DNA of 54,337 bases from Burkholderia sp. Bp8963 (GTDB lineage Bacteria > Pseudomonadota > Gammaproteobacteria > Burkholderiales > Burkholderiaceae): NCBI RefSeq assembly GCF_003854275.1, contig NZ_QTQP01000048.1, positions 1-54,337 of the forward strand, in the 5' to 3' direction. Positions within the stretch are counted from its first letter, which is position 1; each line of letters opens with the position of its first letter. Below the pieces are notes generated by a model. That model did no database searches, had not been told where the DNA came from, and saw only the letters and a program-made list of their open reading frames with translations. Made by a program: the position numbers and the translations under genes. This document shows positions 8,893 to 17,479 of this stretch, in pieces.

Positions 8893-9744
8893 ATGACTGA
8901 CGCATTTGATGGCGTGCGCGATCACTATCGCGCGACCGGCCTCACCGAGCGGCTGAAGAGCGTGCTCGCGCCCTTTGGGCCGGAGGATCAGCCGCTCGCA
9001 CCGCAGCAACTGGGCGCGCTCGACCAGTTTCACACCCGCGGGCTTGCTGCCACTGCCGAGCTTGCCGAATTGGCGGCGATCACCGCCGACATGTCGGTGC
9101 TGGACGTGGGTTCGGGCGTGGGCGGGCCGGCCCGTTTTCTGGCTGCAACCTATGGCTGCCGCGTGACCGGCATCGACCTCAGCGAACCGTTCGTGGAGGC
9201 CGCACGCTATCTCACGCGACGCACCGGGCAGAGCGAACAGGTATCGTTCTATGCCGCCAGCGCGCTGGATCTTCCGTTCGACGGCGGCCGTTTCGACGCC
9301 GTGTTGCTGCAGCACGTGGCGACGAACATCTCCGAGCGCGCACGGCTTTACCGGGAGATCCAGCGCGTGCTGAAGCCAGGCGGCCGGTTTGCGACGTTCG
9401 ACGTCGTCGCAAACGGCAGCGAACCGTACTATCCCGTTCCCTGGGCGCGAACGCCGGCAACGAGCTTTCTGCTGACAGCCGATGCGACGCGCGAGGCGAT
9501 CGAGCAAGCCGGTTTCCGCACGCTGGCATGGCAAAACGACACCGAGGCCGCAAAGGCCTGGTTCGTCCAACTGCGTGCGTCCGGGCCGCCGCCGTCGCCA
9601 AATCTTGGCGTCGTGATGGGGCCGGACTTCGCGCAGCTGTTGGGCAATCTGGGGCGAAATCTCCTGGAAGACCGGGTCGGCATCCTCACCGCGGTGTTCG
9701 AGGCCTTGCCCACGAACACTCGAGCTCACCTCGAGGACCGCTGA
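8893..9744 (+). CDS. class I SAM-dependent methyltransferase
   Basis: A 283-residue methyltransferase. Motif I is LDVGSGVGGP (about 70-79), the acidic strand-2 end is VTGIDLSEPF, motif II is FDAVLLQHVATNI and motif III is RVLKPGGRFATFDVV. It resembles the UbiE/phosphoethanolamine and sarcosine/dimethylglycine methyltransferase group, but the acceptor cannot be read from sequence. Start at 8893 is preceded by GTGGAGGAACTTGCT; an upstream in-frame start at 8860 lacks a site. It is probably controlled by the divergent LysR gene. Confidence 0.85.
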   Translation: MTDAFDGVRDHYRATGLTERLKSVLAPFGPEDQPLAPQQLGALDQFHTRGLAATAELAELAAITADMSVLDVGSGVGGPARFLAATYGCRVTGIDLSEPFVEAARYLTRRTGQSEQVSFYAASALDLPFDGGRFDAVLLQHVATNISERARLYREIQRVLKPGGRFATFDVVANGSEPYYPVPWARTPATSFLLTADATREAIEQAGFRTLAWQNDTEAAKAWFVQLRASGPPPSPNLGVVMGPDFAQLLGNLGRNLLEDRVGILTAVFEALPTNTRAHLEDR

Positions 9745-9829
9745 TGACGACCGCGGCACCCGTTTCCGCTGGTCTCGTCCCGCTGCGCCCCGCCTGGCGC
9801 AGCGCGCTCAACACCTGACAGGAGGCAAC

Positions 9830-10345
9830 ATGTCACCGGAGCTCGTTTTTCGGTTGCATCTCGTTCTGGGGTATGTCGCGTGGCTGCTCTGCTTTCGCGC
9901 TTACGCCTGGCCCAGGCTCAAGTCGATGGACGCGTTCGAAGCGCAACGCGTAATTGCCACCTTGCACAGCTTCCGATTCTTCGGGCTGGTCTTCATCCTG
10001 CCGGGCGTCGTTGGTCCCCAACTGCCGGCGAGCTTCGCCGTGTTCGCTGCATATGGCGACTTCGCAACGGGCGTGCTGGCGATGCTCGCGCTATTCATGG
10101 GACAAATGCGGGCACGAATGCGCCCGCTGTTCTGGTTGTTCGTCGTCGCCTTCAATGTCGTGGGCGCGACCGACCTCATCGTCGACTACTACCACGCTAC
10201 CCAGGCCGACCTTCCGTCGCGTGCGGGAGAGCTGGGCGCCATGTATGTGATTCCGATCATCTATGTGCCGGTGCTGGCGATTACGCATGTGGCCGCCTTC
10301 TATCTGATGCTGCGTCGTCAGCCCAAAGTGGCGCCGAGCTATTGA
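9830..10345 (+). CDS. small integral membrane protein, unknown function
   Basis: A 171-residue protein with about five hydrophobic helices (for example LVLGYVAWLLCFRAYAW, FFGLVFILPGVVG, LFWLFVVAFNVVGATDLIVD and IIYVPVLAITHVAAFYLML) and a basic C-terminus. An AGGAGG site precedes the ATG. It lies 85 bases after the methyltransferase on the same strand and may be in the same LysR-controlled unit. I do not recognise the family. Confidence 0.75.
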   Translation: MSPELVFRLHLVLGYVAWLLCFRAYAWPRLKSMDAFEAQRVIATLHSFRFFGLVFILPGVVGPQLPASFAVFAAYGDFATGVLAMLALFMGQMRARMRPLFWLFVVAFNVVGATDLIVDYYHATQADLPSRAGELGAMYVIPIIYVPVLAITHVAAFYLMLRRQPKVAPSY

Positions 10346-11133
10346 TCGTGCCGAAAGCCATTTGACGACCCAGGTGTCGCTTGCGAGTCACTGCCAGCCT
10401 TCGCGCGGAAAGTCGGCGCCGCGCGATTCATCCTTGCGTGTTCGCCCCAAATGCACTGCGCGCAATTCTCGAAATCCATTCGTCTGCAAAATCGATGCGT
10501 GACGCAATTCCGAGCGGCCGAATCGCTCTCTATTCCACATATGAAAGTTGCACAACGTGCATTGTTTCCTGCGACCCTTTCAGCAATTCTCGCGAAAATG
10601 TAAAGGTCGTGACTCGCCGATCGGCGCCCGAATCAAAATCGCGACATTACGCTGCACGCCAGCTCGTGGGAACCGCGCCAGGGTCTGCCCCTTTGTCTAT
10701 CACATTCATCGCACGTAACCGTCTTTGCATTTCGTAACAAATCGGGTTGATTCGATGAGGCCTCCTACCGTAAATTTTGCCCGTCGCCCGGCGGCATCCG
10801 GCAGTTGGGCGATGTTTCATTCTGCATATCACGACATGCCGGATACCTGGATGGCCAGCCATCCGACAATGCGAGCCCGCACGTCGTGCGGGCTTGATCA
10901 AGCGGTCGAACTCGCAATGGGTATCGATTCGACTACATGAAGCCCGATAGGATCCGACGCGCCGTAATGGGCTCGCCGAGTGGTTCCTGTCATGCCTGAC
11001 TGGATCCGGCTTGACAGAGGGATTCGTCGTCGAATTTTGATATTTACATCGCAGTACTAATGTACTGAGAGTAATTACCCCGAATTGCGACGGTATAACT
11101 TGAATTTGCGCAACGCGCAAAAAAGGACAGAAA
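10346..11133. other. long intergenic region with a perfect hairpin
   Basis: About 790 bases without a convincing gene: open frames on both strands have unnatural composition and no ribosome binding site. It contains a perfect 9-bp stem (10874-10882 with 10886-10894, AGCCCGCAC, three-base loop) without a T tract. The last ~100 bases before 11134 are relatively AT-rich and probably hold the promoter of the next gene. Confidence 0.5.
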
Positions 11134-11736
11134 ATGGAATTCGTAAGAATGGGAATCGTCTTTGTTCATCTTATAGCCTGCTGTGTCGCGATTGGCCTCG
11201 TGCTGACCAGTGACATCGCGATGGTCAAGCGGCTTTTGGATTCCGACGCACGTGCCGATCTTGCCCAGGTCCACCTGCCCAGTCTGCAGCGCACCGTCAC
11301 GTTGGCGCTGACGGTGCTTTGGATCACCGGCATTGCGATCATTGCGTTCGATATGCGGACCCAGGGTCTCACGTATCTCCACAATCCCAAACTGCAGGCC
11401 AAGATAAGCATCGTCGCGCTGCTGACCTTCAACGGTATCGCTTTGCACTCGATGGTTCTCCCGGCATTGGAGAAAGCGGGGTCCCTGCTGAAGCTCTCCT
11501 TTGAACGACGCATGGTTGCCATTTTCGCGGGCGTGGTATCCGCAGTCTCGTGGTTCTACGCAGCAATGCTGGGCGTCGGGCGCCCGTTGAGCTGGAAGTA
11601 TTCGTTGGTCCAGATCCTGGCAGCTTACCCGGCGCTGATTGCTGGCGGAATCGCCACCATGTTGTTGATTACGGCGCTGGCGAAATCCAGGACGTCGATT
11701 GAACAGCGGAACACCGAAAACGTCGCGGCCTACTGA
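11134..11736 (+). CDS. integral membrane protein, unknown function
   Basis: A 200-residue membrane protein with about six helices, including IVFVHLIACCVAIGLVLTSD, TLALTVLWITGIAIIAFD, ISIVALLTFNGIALHSMVL and LIAGGIATMLLITALA. The layout (His in the first helix, His in HSMVL) is reminiscent of DUF2214/CopD-like b-type membrane proteins, but I cannot assign it. AAAAAGGACAGAAA precedes the start. It stands alone between two long intergenic regions. Confidence 0.75.
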   Translation: MEFVRMGIVFVHLIACCVAIGLVLTSDIAMVKRLLDSDARADLAQVHLPSLQRTVTLALTVLWITGIAIIAFDMRTQGLTYLHNPKLQAKISIVALLTFNGIALHSMVLPALEKAGSLLKLSFERRMVAIFAGVVSAVSWFYAAMLGVGRPLSWKYSLVQILAAYPALIAGGIATMLLITALAKSRTSIEQRNTENVAAY

Positions 11737-11752
11737 TCGCCGACACCCGGCG

Positions 11753-11785
11753 GATGCGTACCGCGCGCTCGCAGCGGTACGCATC
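11753..11785 (+). terminator. strong stem-loop after the membrane protein gene
   Basis: A perfect 12-bp stem (GATGCGTACCGC 11753-11764 with 11774-11785) and a nine-base loop, 16 bases after the stop at 11736. No T tract follows, so it may be a terminator, an mRNA-stabilising end or a repeat-type element. Confidence 0.4.
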
Positions 11786-12054
11786 CCGTCGTCGCACAAT
11801 CCGCGCTTTGGCGAGCGTGGGATCCCGAATTTTCAGGTGCGGGCAAACGCTCGCTCAAACGGCCGCTCGTCGGCGGGCAGCGGACGTCAACTCGCCGATC
11901 ACCTTCGCCGTTGCATCGGTCACGGCCACTTGTGTTCGTCACCTCCCTGTCTAGACTGAAAAGTACCGTAGGTAGCTGCTTGAACGGCAACCGGCTGTCC
12001 GGAATCAGCTGCGGACAACCGACGCTCGCGCCAGTTCGCCGACCAGGAGACAGC
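11786..12054. other. intergenic region, no gene seen
   Basis: Together with the preceding stem-loop this is about 318 bases between two plus-strand genes. It presumably includes the promoter of the hexad-repeat protein. I see no supportable gene. Confidence 0.4.
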
Positions 12055-12489
12055 GTGAAACGCTTCATTACGAGGGGCGGAGTGGGCATGGCATCGAGAC
12101 TGGCGCGGGATGCCGCGGCAGGCGCGGTTCTGCTTGCGTCATTCGCCTTTTGCGCGTCGGCGGTTGCCCAGCCCGTTGTCACGGGGCCGCTCATCATCAC
12201 CGGGTCGCTCGTCGTCCTCGGGCCCGTGACCGTCGATGGCTCGCTGACGGTGGCCGGAGACATCTACGCCCGCGGTCCGATCACGGCGGCCTGGATTGAA
12301 CGGATTCCGCCCGACGATCCCGCGGTACGCAGGCGCCGCGGAGAAAACACGTTTCATGGCCCGCTCACCGTGCACGGCCCGCTGATCGTGCACGGCGATC
12401 TGGAAGCGCATGGCCCGATCACCGTCGGCGGCCCTGCCGGCGCCGTCGGGCGCGTGGATGCCGAGGGTCCGATTACCGAGCGCCGTTGA
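12055..12489 (+). CDS. secreted hexad-repeat (beta-helix-like) protein
   Basis: A 144-residue protein with a signal peptide (cleavage probably after AVA, about residue 38). The mature part has glycines exactly six residues apart: G44, 50, 56, 62, 68, 74, then a 28-residue interval, then G102, 108, 114, 120, 126, 132, 138. The hexad is roughly hydrophobic-x-x-Gly-Pro/Ser/Asp-hydrophobic (for example GPLIITGSLVVLGPVTVDGS). Such spacing is typical of solenoid beta-helices, as in hexapeptide-repeat proteins and bactofilins, but no known family signature is met. The inter-block loop is charged (ERIPPDDPAVRRRRGEN). Start is a GTG preceded by CAGGAGACAGC. It may assemble into an envelope polymer; this is inference. 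Confidence 0.78.
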   Translation: MKRFITRGGVGMASRLARDAAAGAVLLASFAFCASAVAQPVVTGPLIITGSLVVLGPVTVDGSLTVAGDIYARGPITAAWIERIPPDDPAVRRRRGENTFHGPLTVHGPLIVHGDLEAHGPITVGGPAGAVGRVDAEGPITERR

Positions 12490-12518
12490 ATGCACGTCGT
12501 TCGCCCCGCCTGACCTCC

Positions 12519-13445
12519 CTATTCCGCGACTGCTGCGGCTCGCCGCAGGAGATTCATCGGGCCCACGCGCTCAATGATCCGCATCTGCGCGTCATCCCGG
12601 ACAAACAACGAGCCTGCGTACCCCAAGGCATTGACCGAGATGCCCTCAACGAATTCTGTCGATCGTGGCACCAGCAGCATCCCTGTGGACATGACCAGCA
12701 GGTTGTACGGTGCCGATTGACGCAGCCCGCGATCTCCATCGACCGCCTGTATGCCGACCGCATCGAGCAATGCGCGATAGCGCTCGCACGCCGTGCATGC
12801 CATCCGATGCGCGGGTGCCGCAAGCACCTCGAACGGCGCGAACGCATGTGCAAATTCGAGGCCAGGGACCGTACCAATGACACCGGCGATTCGCGCCGAC
12901 TCCAGTAGCGGGCCGATCGGCAACGCCGGGCCACCGCCGGCGAACGGCAGCGGCACGAGCTGCAGGTGTTTGTGGGGCTGGCTCGCGCCGGCGGCCGCCC
13001 CGCCGTTGTAGAAGCCCAGGCTCTCGAACTCCGCCATGCAAGCGAGCAGCGCGGCGAAGTCCGCGACAGTCAACAACGACTCCTGCGGTTCGAAGCAGCG
13101 GGTGACGATCAGCAGGTGATGCTCGATGACGTTGAACTTGTTGAGCAAGGCCACATGGGTATCGGAGATATCCGCAACAAACAGATCAGGGTCGTACGGA
13201 AGGAATGGATTGCCAGCGGCACTGCCCGTGCCGCGTGCTTTCGCTTGGTCCTTGCGAACCAGGCTCGACACCTGGCGGACCAGAAACCGCACGCCGCCGT
13301 CGTCGATCGACGACTGGACGGTTTCGATCGGGCACAACGCGCGTCGTTGCAACGCGTGCGTCGTTCGCTGCACGATGGTCGGCCACAGCGTGCCGGGCTG
13401 AACAGGTGAAGGGTGCATGGTCCGCTCGTGCTGCGACTGCAGCAT
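12519..13445 (-). CDS. ATP adenylyltransferase / Ap4A phosphorylase
   Basis: A 308-residue protein of the APA1/APA2-type HIT-superfamily. The catalytic motif is His-x-His-x-Gln: H158, H160, Q162 in QPHKHLQLVPLP. Flanking family blocks are NPFLPYDPDLFVADISDTH and NKFNVIEHHLLIVTR. The enzyme splits diadenosine tetraphosphate with phosphate into ATP and ADP, lowering the stress nucleotide Ap4A. Start at 13445 follows GGAGAATTC; the longer frame is arginine-rich overlap with the upstream gene. It lies 20 bases after the cupin gene, so the two are likely one operon. Confidence 0.88.
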   Translation of the reverse strand: MLQSQHERTMHPSPVQPGTLWPTIVQRTTHALQRRALCPIETVQSSIDDGGVRFLVRQVSSLVRKDQAKARGTGSAAGNPFLPYDPDLFVADISDTHVALLNKFNVIEHHLLIVTRCFEPQESLLTVADFAALLACMAEFESLGFYNGGAAAGASQPHKHLQLVPLPFAGGGPALPIGPLLESARIAGVIGTVPGLEFAHAFAPFEVLAAPAHRMACTACERYRALLDAVGIQAVDGDRGLRQSAPYNLLVMSTGMLLVPRSTEFVEGISVNALGYAGSLFVRDDAQMRIIERVGPMNLLRRAAAVAE

Positions 13446-13465
13446 GAATTCTCCGGCAGGCGCAC

Positions 13466-13819
13466 TCAACCGACGACGTCTTCGCCTGACGCGCCGTAAT
13501 GGACCGCGAGCCAGACTGTCGGCGTGCCGGAGTCGGTCCACTCGACCCGGTGGCGGCAATGCGCCGGGATATCGACGAAGTCTCCCGGATGCAGCACGCG
13601 CGCCGTTGGCTCGTTCTCGAACAACAAGCTTGCGGAACCTTTCAGCACGACGACCCATTCGCCGTGAGGCTGACAGTACCAGAACCCGGGGGGACTGGAC
13701 TGGCCGGTCGAAATGATGCGTTCAATCCGTAAAGATGGCCTGCGGAGCAGATCTTCAAACGTCTCTCGTTCCGCCTGATCGACGGCGTGAGGATAGTCCG
13801 CGAACAGATTGGTCAGCAT
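13466..13819 (-). CDS. cupin-domain protein
   Basis: A 117-residue single-domain cupin. The two cupin motifs are visible: GFWYCQPHGEWVVVLKGSAS and LHPGDFVDIPAHCRHRVEW, with His and Glu metal-ligand candidates. It is a small soluble metal-binding beta-barrel of unknown substrate. Upstream of the Ap4A phosphorylase gene in the same direction, with a 20-base gap; the pair may act on or respond to a nucleotide or stress signal, but that is inference. Confidence 0.85.
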   Translation of the reverse strand: MLTNLFADYPHAVDQAERETFEDLLRRPSLRIERIISTGQSSPPGFWYCQPHGEWVVVLKGSASLLFENEPTARVLHPGDFVDIPAHCRHRVEWTDSGTPTVWLAVHYGASGEDVVG

Positions 13820-14165
13820 GAATGGCCCGTCCCCTACTTCGAGAAAGAAACTGACGCCGGCAGCCGCGAAATCCCGATACCGCGCGTCTGCAAACGGCGT
13901 GCATCGATCAACGTCCAGTATCTGACTGGCATCGATCGAGTTTATGGACAGCCTGCGCTTTCAGCAAGCGCGCGCGCCACGATCGAACGTAATCCGAAAC
14001 AACAGCAGGCTTAATTCAAGAAATCGGCAAAGTGTCGCGTCACGATCAAACGAACCCGGCAAGACGGCGCCTCTTTCATCGGATTCATTTCCCGATCTGC
14101 CAAATTTCATCCTACGATTGAGACGAGCACCTTCCTTTCGTCTGCGACCGGAGGTTCAAAGAACC
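13820..14165. other. divergent promoter region, no gene seen
   Basis: About 346 bases between the cupin gene and the lipoprotein gene. It must contain both promoters. Frames running in from 13944 lack a ribosome binding site. Confidence 0.4.
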
Positions 14166-14801
14166 ATGAACAACGTTGCTCGAACGATTCCAGGATTCCG
14201 CTATTGGCTCGTGCGATCGATCGATCGCATCTCATGGCAAAAATGGTCGCTATGGGTTGCCGCATTCGCCGTCGCCGGCTGCACGTCGCTGGCGCCGGCC
14301 CCGGACACCACCGCCTCGTCGAACCCTCCACAAAGCCGATGCGTCGGAACCATCGAGCCGCCCTACGGGCTCGAGCAGACCAGCAATCCGGCGTTGCTCG
14401 GCCGAGCAGTCGGACAGACGGACAAAGGCGGGTTGTGCGAGGGGAACGTATTCAAGGTCACGCAACCGCTTACCGTCTATCGAGTATGGGATTCGAGCAA
14501 GACGTGGAGCCAGTACGGGAACTGGTGGAGCTTCAACCCGCCGGCCGGGCCGACCGACACCTATCGCGCGAAGAACGAGATCTGCCCGAGCTGGAGCCGT
14601 CTCGATCGGGTCACGCAATGCCGCCTGAAGGTTGGCGCCGAGATCGTCATCGGCCCCGGGCAAAGCGCGCAGTGCGGCGCGAGCGACAGCAACATCAGCT
14701 ATCCGCCATCACCCGAGACGCAGGTGTTCGTTCCGAACGACGGCGCCGTGGACGACAAGCGGAGCGTGACCGACTGCCTCGCAGAAATCGCGTGGCCGTA
14801 G
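14166..14801 (+). CDS. lipoprotein with a possible ART/TNT-like domain
   Basis: A 211-residue protein with an N-terminal basic segment, a hydrophobic stretch and a lipobox (FAVAGC). The mature part is cysteine- and tryptophan-rich: VYRVWDSSKTWSQYGNWWSF, then CPSWSRLDRVTQCRLKVG, then IVIGPGQSAQC. The Tyr-Arg near the start of the domain, the YGNWWS block and the late Gly-Pro-Gly-Gln-Ser resemble the order of conserved elements in TNT-like ADP-ribosyltransferase folds. The similarity is weak and I do not assign activity. Start at 14166 follows GGAGG. Alternatively, simply an unknown outer-membrane lipoprotein. Confidence 0.7.
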   Translation: MNNVARTIPGFRYWLVRSIDRISWQKWSLWVAAFAVAGCTSLAPAPDTTASSNPPQSRCVGTIEPPYGLEQTSNPALLGRAVGQTDKGGLCEGNVFKVTQPLTVYRVWDSSKTWSQYGNWWSFNPPAGPTDTYRAKNEICPSWSRLDRVTQCRLKVGAEIVIGPGQSAQCGASDSNISYPPSPETQVFVPNDGAVDDKRSVTDCLAEIAWP

Positions 14802-14973
14802 GATGGCGGCCTGGCGCGTCGTGCCAGGAAAATGCGCACCGTCGCTCACGCGACATGCGCGCGCAGTCGCATTGGGTCGCCGAACGCCCCCGAGCAGCAT
14901 GCGGGTGCGGATGCTCGCCCGCGCACGCGTCGACCCCGCTGCGCGGTGCCATCGTGAACGCCTTCAGTCGTCG

Positions 14974-15408
14974 TCACGCGTCCCTCGACTGCCGCGCAGG
15001 CGGTTGAGGGTTGTTCGCCGGATTGGTATCGAACCTCACCACGCGCTCGATTCCGTCATGGCCGACCAGCGCAAGCAGCTCCGATTCCAGCGGATCGGCA
15101 ATCACCTTTTCGTAGACTTCCTCACCGTCGACATAGACGGTGAAGGACCGCAGGTATCGGGTCTTTTTCTCCGGATTCGCGATCGTCTCCCGCGTCCATT
15201 CATACAGCGGGTACTTCTCCGGGCCGCATCGTTCTGCTTCGCTCACATAGTCGCCGAAAGCGTCGAACTGGCACTTCAACGATGCGTTGTGATTTCGCAG
15301 CACATCGCGAAGCGGCCCGACCGACGTGCACGCGGGGTCACCGCGCAACATTGCGCCAAGCTCCGCCGATACTGCGATCCTGAGCTGAAATTGCCAAGTG
15401 TCTGCCAC
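14974..15408 (-). CDS. hypothetical protein
   Basis: A 144-residue protein I do not recognise. It has three cysteines (GDPACTS, SLKCQFD, ERCGPEK) and a C-terminal block VYVDGEEVYEKVIADPLESE. Base composition and residue usage from 15408 onward look protein-like, while upstream parts of the longer frame (to 15723) read as arginine-rich shadow. I chose the GTG at 15408 because GAGGCAAACATC precedes it; an ATG at 15486 is the alternative. It lies downstream of the Mth938-like gene on the same strand. Confidence 0.55.
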   Translation of the reverse strand: MADTWQFQLRIAVSAELGAMLRGDPACTSVGPLRDVLRNHNASLKCQFDAFGDYVSEAERCGPEKYPLYEWTRETIANPEKKTRYLRSFTVYVDGEEVYEKVIADPLESELLALVGHDGIERVVRFDTNPANNPQPPARQSRDA

Positions 15409-15542
15409 GATGTTTGCCTCGCTGCCGCAGGGGTTCGATGGGACTTTGCCATGAATGCGGAGTGCATTCCATCCGGCAGCATACATGGTCAGTCGCAGCG
15501 GGCTGCGCGCTCGCGCGAGACTGCCTGCCGCACGAACAGGCC

Positions 15543-15890
15543 CTAGCACGTGACGTGCAGAATCGCGTTGGTTTCGCGCGCGTGCTCCTTCAGTCGCGCG
15601 ATCGCTTCCTCCGTCGGCACGATGACCAGCTCGACGTTCCGGCGTTCGGCCTCCCGCTTCACCTGATCCATCACCGGCAACGCGCCGGTGCCGGTACCGA
15701 TCACGAGGCGCCGGCAGTTCCACGGAATGTCCTCGGCCATCGACAGCGGCGTATGCCCGAACGCTTCGCGGAATGCCTTGGATGGCTTCTTCTTGCGTTT
15801 GCGAACCTGTCCGCGGTCGATCACGACATCATGCAGGTAAGTCACGCCGTCTATGCGAATGGACCCGAAGGAAAATGCTTCGAAGCGCAT
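15543..15890 (-). CDS. Mth938-domain (NDUFAF3-like) protein
   Basis: A 115-residue protein of the Mth938/NDUFAF3 fold: MRFEAFSFGSIRIDGVTYLH at the start, then DVVIDRGQVRKRKKKPSKAF, and the conserved RRLVIGTGTGALPV loop. The family binds unknown ligands; the mitochondrial relative is a complex I assembly factor. Start at 15890 follows GGAGGCGGCC. It begins 14 bases after the AmrS stop, so the two are translationally close and probably one operon. Confidence 0.82.
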   Translation of the reverse strand: MRFEAFSFGSIRIDGVTYLHDVVIDRGQVRKRKKKPSKAFREAFGHTPLSMAEDIPWNCRRLVIGTGTGALPVMDQVKREAERRNVELVIVPTEEAIARLKEHARETNAILHVTC

Positions 15891-15904
15891 GGCCGCCTCC
15901 ACGC

Positions 15905-16981
15905 TCAAACGCCGACGCGGATCGGGATCCGCCTTCGGCCGAACGATGCACCGTATCGTTCGAACCGGCCGGCCACCGGTGTGCGGCACGTCGGACAGAC
16001 ACCGTCGTCCGTCAGCCGATAACGCTCGATTCGATACCAGTCGCGCACGATGAGCGCGCTACCGCATCCGGAACAGAAGGTGGTGTCGCCGTCGACGTCG
16101 TGAACGTTTCCCGTGTAGACATGGCGCAGCCCCTCCGAAAGCGCGATCGCGCGTGCGCGGGTGAGCGTGGCGGGCGGCGTGGGGGCGACGTCGGTCATCC
16201 GGTAATCGGGATGGAATGCGGTGAAATGCAGCGGCACGTCGTCACCGAGCGCGTTCCTGATCCACTGCGCTTCCGCGCGGATTTCCGCGTCGCTGTCGTT
16301 CTTGCCGGGGATCAGCAAGGTCGTGATTTCCAGCCAGACGCCGGTTTCGTGCCGCAGATATTGAAGCGTCTCCAGCACCGGCGCCAGATGGCCGCCCGTG
16401 ACCCTGACATAGAAATCTTCGGTAAACGCCTTCAGATCGACGTTGGCGGCGTCCATGGTCGCGTAAAAATCGCGCCGCGCCTGCGGACCCATATACCCAG
16501 CCGTCACGGCCACCGTCATGATGCCGCGGGCGTGGCAACTGTCTGCGACGTCCATCGCGTATTCGGCAAAGATCACCGGGTCGTTGTACGTAAAAGCGAC
16601 GCTCTTGCAGCCATGCGCATCCGCTGCTTCGGCGATCGCGTCCGGGGTCGCAGCGTCGGCGAGCGTATCCATGTCGCGCGACTTGCTGATGTCCCAGTTC
16701 TGGCAAAACTTGCAGGCCAGGTTGCAGCCCGCCGTTCCGAACGAGAGCACACTGGTGCCGGGGTAGAAATGGTTGAGCGGCTTCTTTTCGATCGGATCGA
16801 CACAAAACCCCGATGAGCGGCCATAGGTGGTCAGCATCATGCGGTCATCGATCCGCTGGCGCACGAAACATGCGCCGCGCTGCCCTTCATGCAGGCGGCA
16901 GTTGCGCGGACACAGGTCGCACTCGATGCGCCCGTCGTCCAGGAAGTGCCAGTAACGGCCCGGGAAACACGAATCCTTCAT
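15905..16981 (-). CDS. amrS: AmmeMemoRadiSam-system radical SAM enzyme
   Basis: A 358-residue radical SAM protein of the AmrS type. The [4Fe-4S] motif is Cys86, Cys90, Cys93 in GCNLACKFCQNWDISKSR. The N-terminal block ECDLCPRNCRLHEGQRGACF and the C-terminal zinc-ribbon cysteines (CSGCG and CPTC) are family features. The SAM-barrel blocks VAFTYNDPVIFAEYAMDVA and LLIPGKNDS are intact. The reaction is not established. I use the ATG at 16981, where family similarity begins; an ATG at 17020 would translate through a perfect hairpin into an arginine-rich stretch. The companion AmmeMemoRadiSam A and B genes are not in the window. Confidence 0.88.
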   Translation of the reverse strand: MKDSCFPGRYWHFLDDGRIECDLCPRNCRLHEGQRGACFVRQRIDDRMMLTTYGRSSGFCVDPIEKKPLNHFYPGTSVLSFGTAGCNLACKFCQNWDISKSRDMDTLADAATPDAIAEAADAHGCKSVAFTYNDPVIFAEYAMDVADSCHARGIMTVAVTAGYMGPQARRDFYATMDAANVDLKAFTEDFYVRVTGGHLAPVLETLQYLRHETGVWLEITTLLIPGKNDSDAEIRAEAQWIRNALGDDVPLHFTAFHPDYRMTDVAPTPPATLTRARAIALSEGLRHVYTGNVHDVDGDTTFCSGCGSALIVRDWYRIERYRLTDDGVCPTCRTPVAGRFERYGASFGRRRIPIRVGV

Positions 16982-16987
16982 ATCGTT

Positions 16988-17012
16988 GGAGCGCCGGATG
17001 CGCCGGCGCTCC
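16988..17012 (-). promoter_or_regulatory. perfect inverted repeat just before amrS
   Basis: GGAGCGCCGG (16988-16997) and CCGGCGCTCC (17003-17012) form a 10-bp stem with a five-base loop, ending six bases before the chosen ATG. In the mRNA leader it would mask the ribosome binding region, or on DNA it could be an operator. Confidence 0.5.
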
Positions 17013-17479
17013 ACGCTCATTATCGACCTGATTGGAAGCGCTGCCCACTTCGGCATTCGTCGGGCAACGCGCGCCGCTCAGCATTCTTGCGCATCCTCGA
17101 GCAACGCTTATTGGCGATCGAAACCCAATATGGGCGTTGCCGCGCACGCGCCGAACGCGATCGTTGAACTCCGGAGTCGGCGGCATATAACACAAATTGC
17201 AGAGCGTGCCTTCTCTGCGCACGGGCTTGCAGGGTCACGGCCCGACACCCGCAGGCGCAGCCGCCCTGTGCCGCCCCTATCACGCGCGCGCGTTTTCGCC
17301 AGCAGTTGAAGAACAACTCCGGGCAACCCGCCGAACGGCAGGGTGTCCGCGTACTCCCGCTCGCCCCCATCACGCGAACCGGCATGCGATTCGCGCAATT
17401 TCGCGAGCAGGCATTCGGATCAGCGAATTGCCCGACAGAAGGACTCGGGCAACGGGCTCTGTGTCCAAGGAGTCGCGAC
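17013..17479. other. divergent intergenic region, no gene seen
   Basis: About 470 GC-rich bases between amrS and the small exported protein. Several overlapping frames exist but none has a motif, a plausible ribosome binding site or protein-like composition. Confidence 0.4.

Noticed and set aside
10381..11120. 118-residue plus and 157-residue minus frames in the intergenic stretch
   Set aside because: No ribosome binding site, no motif and random-like composition.
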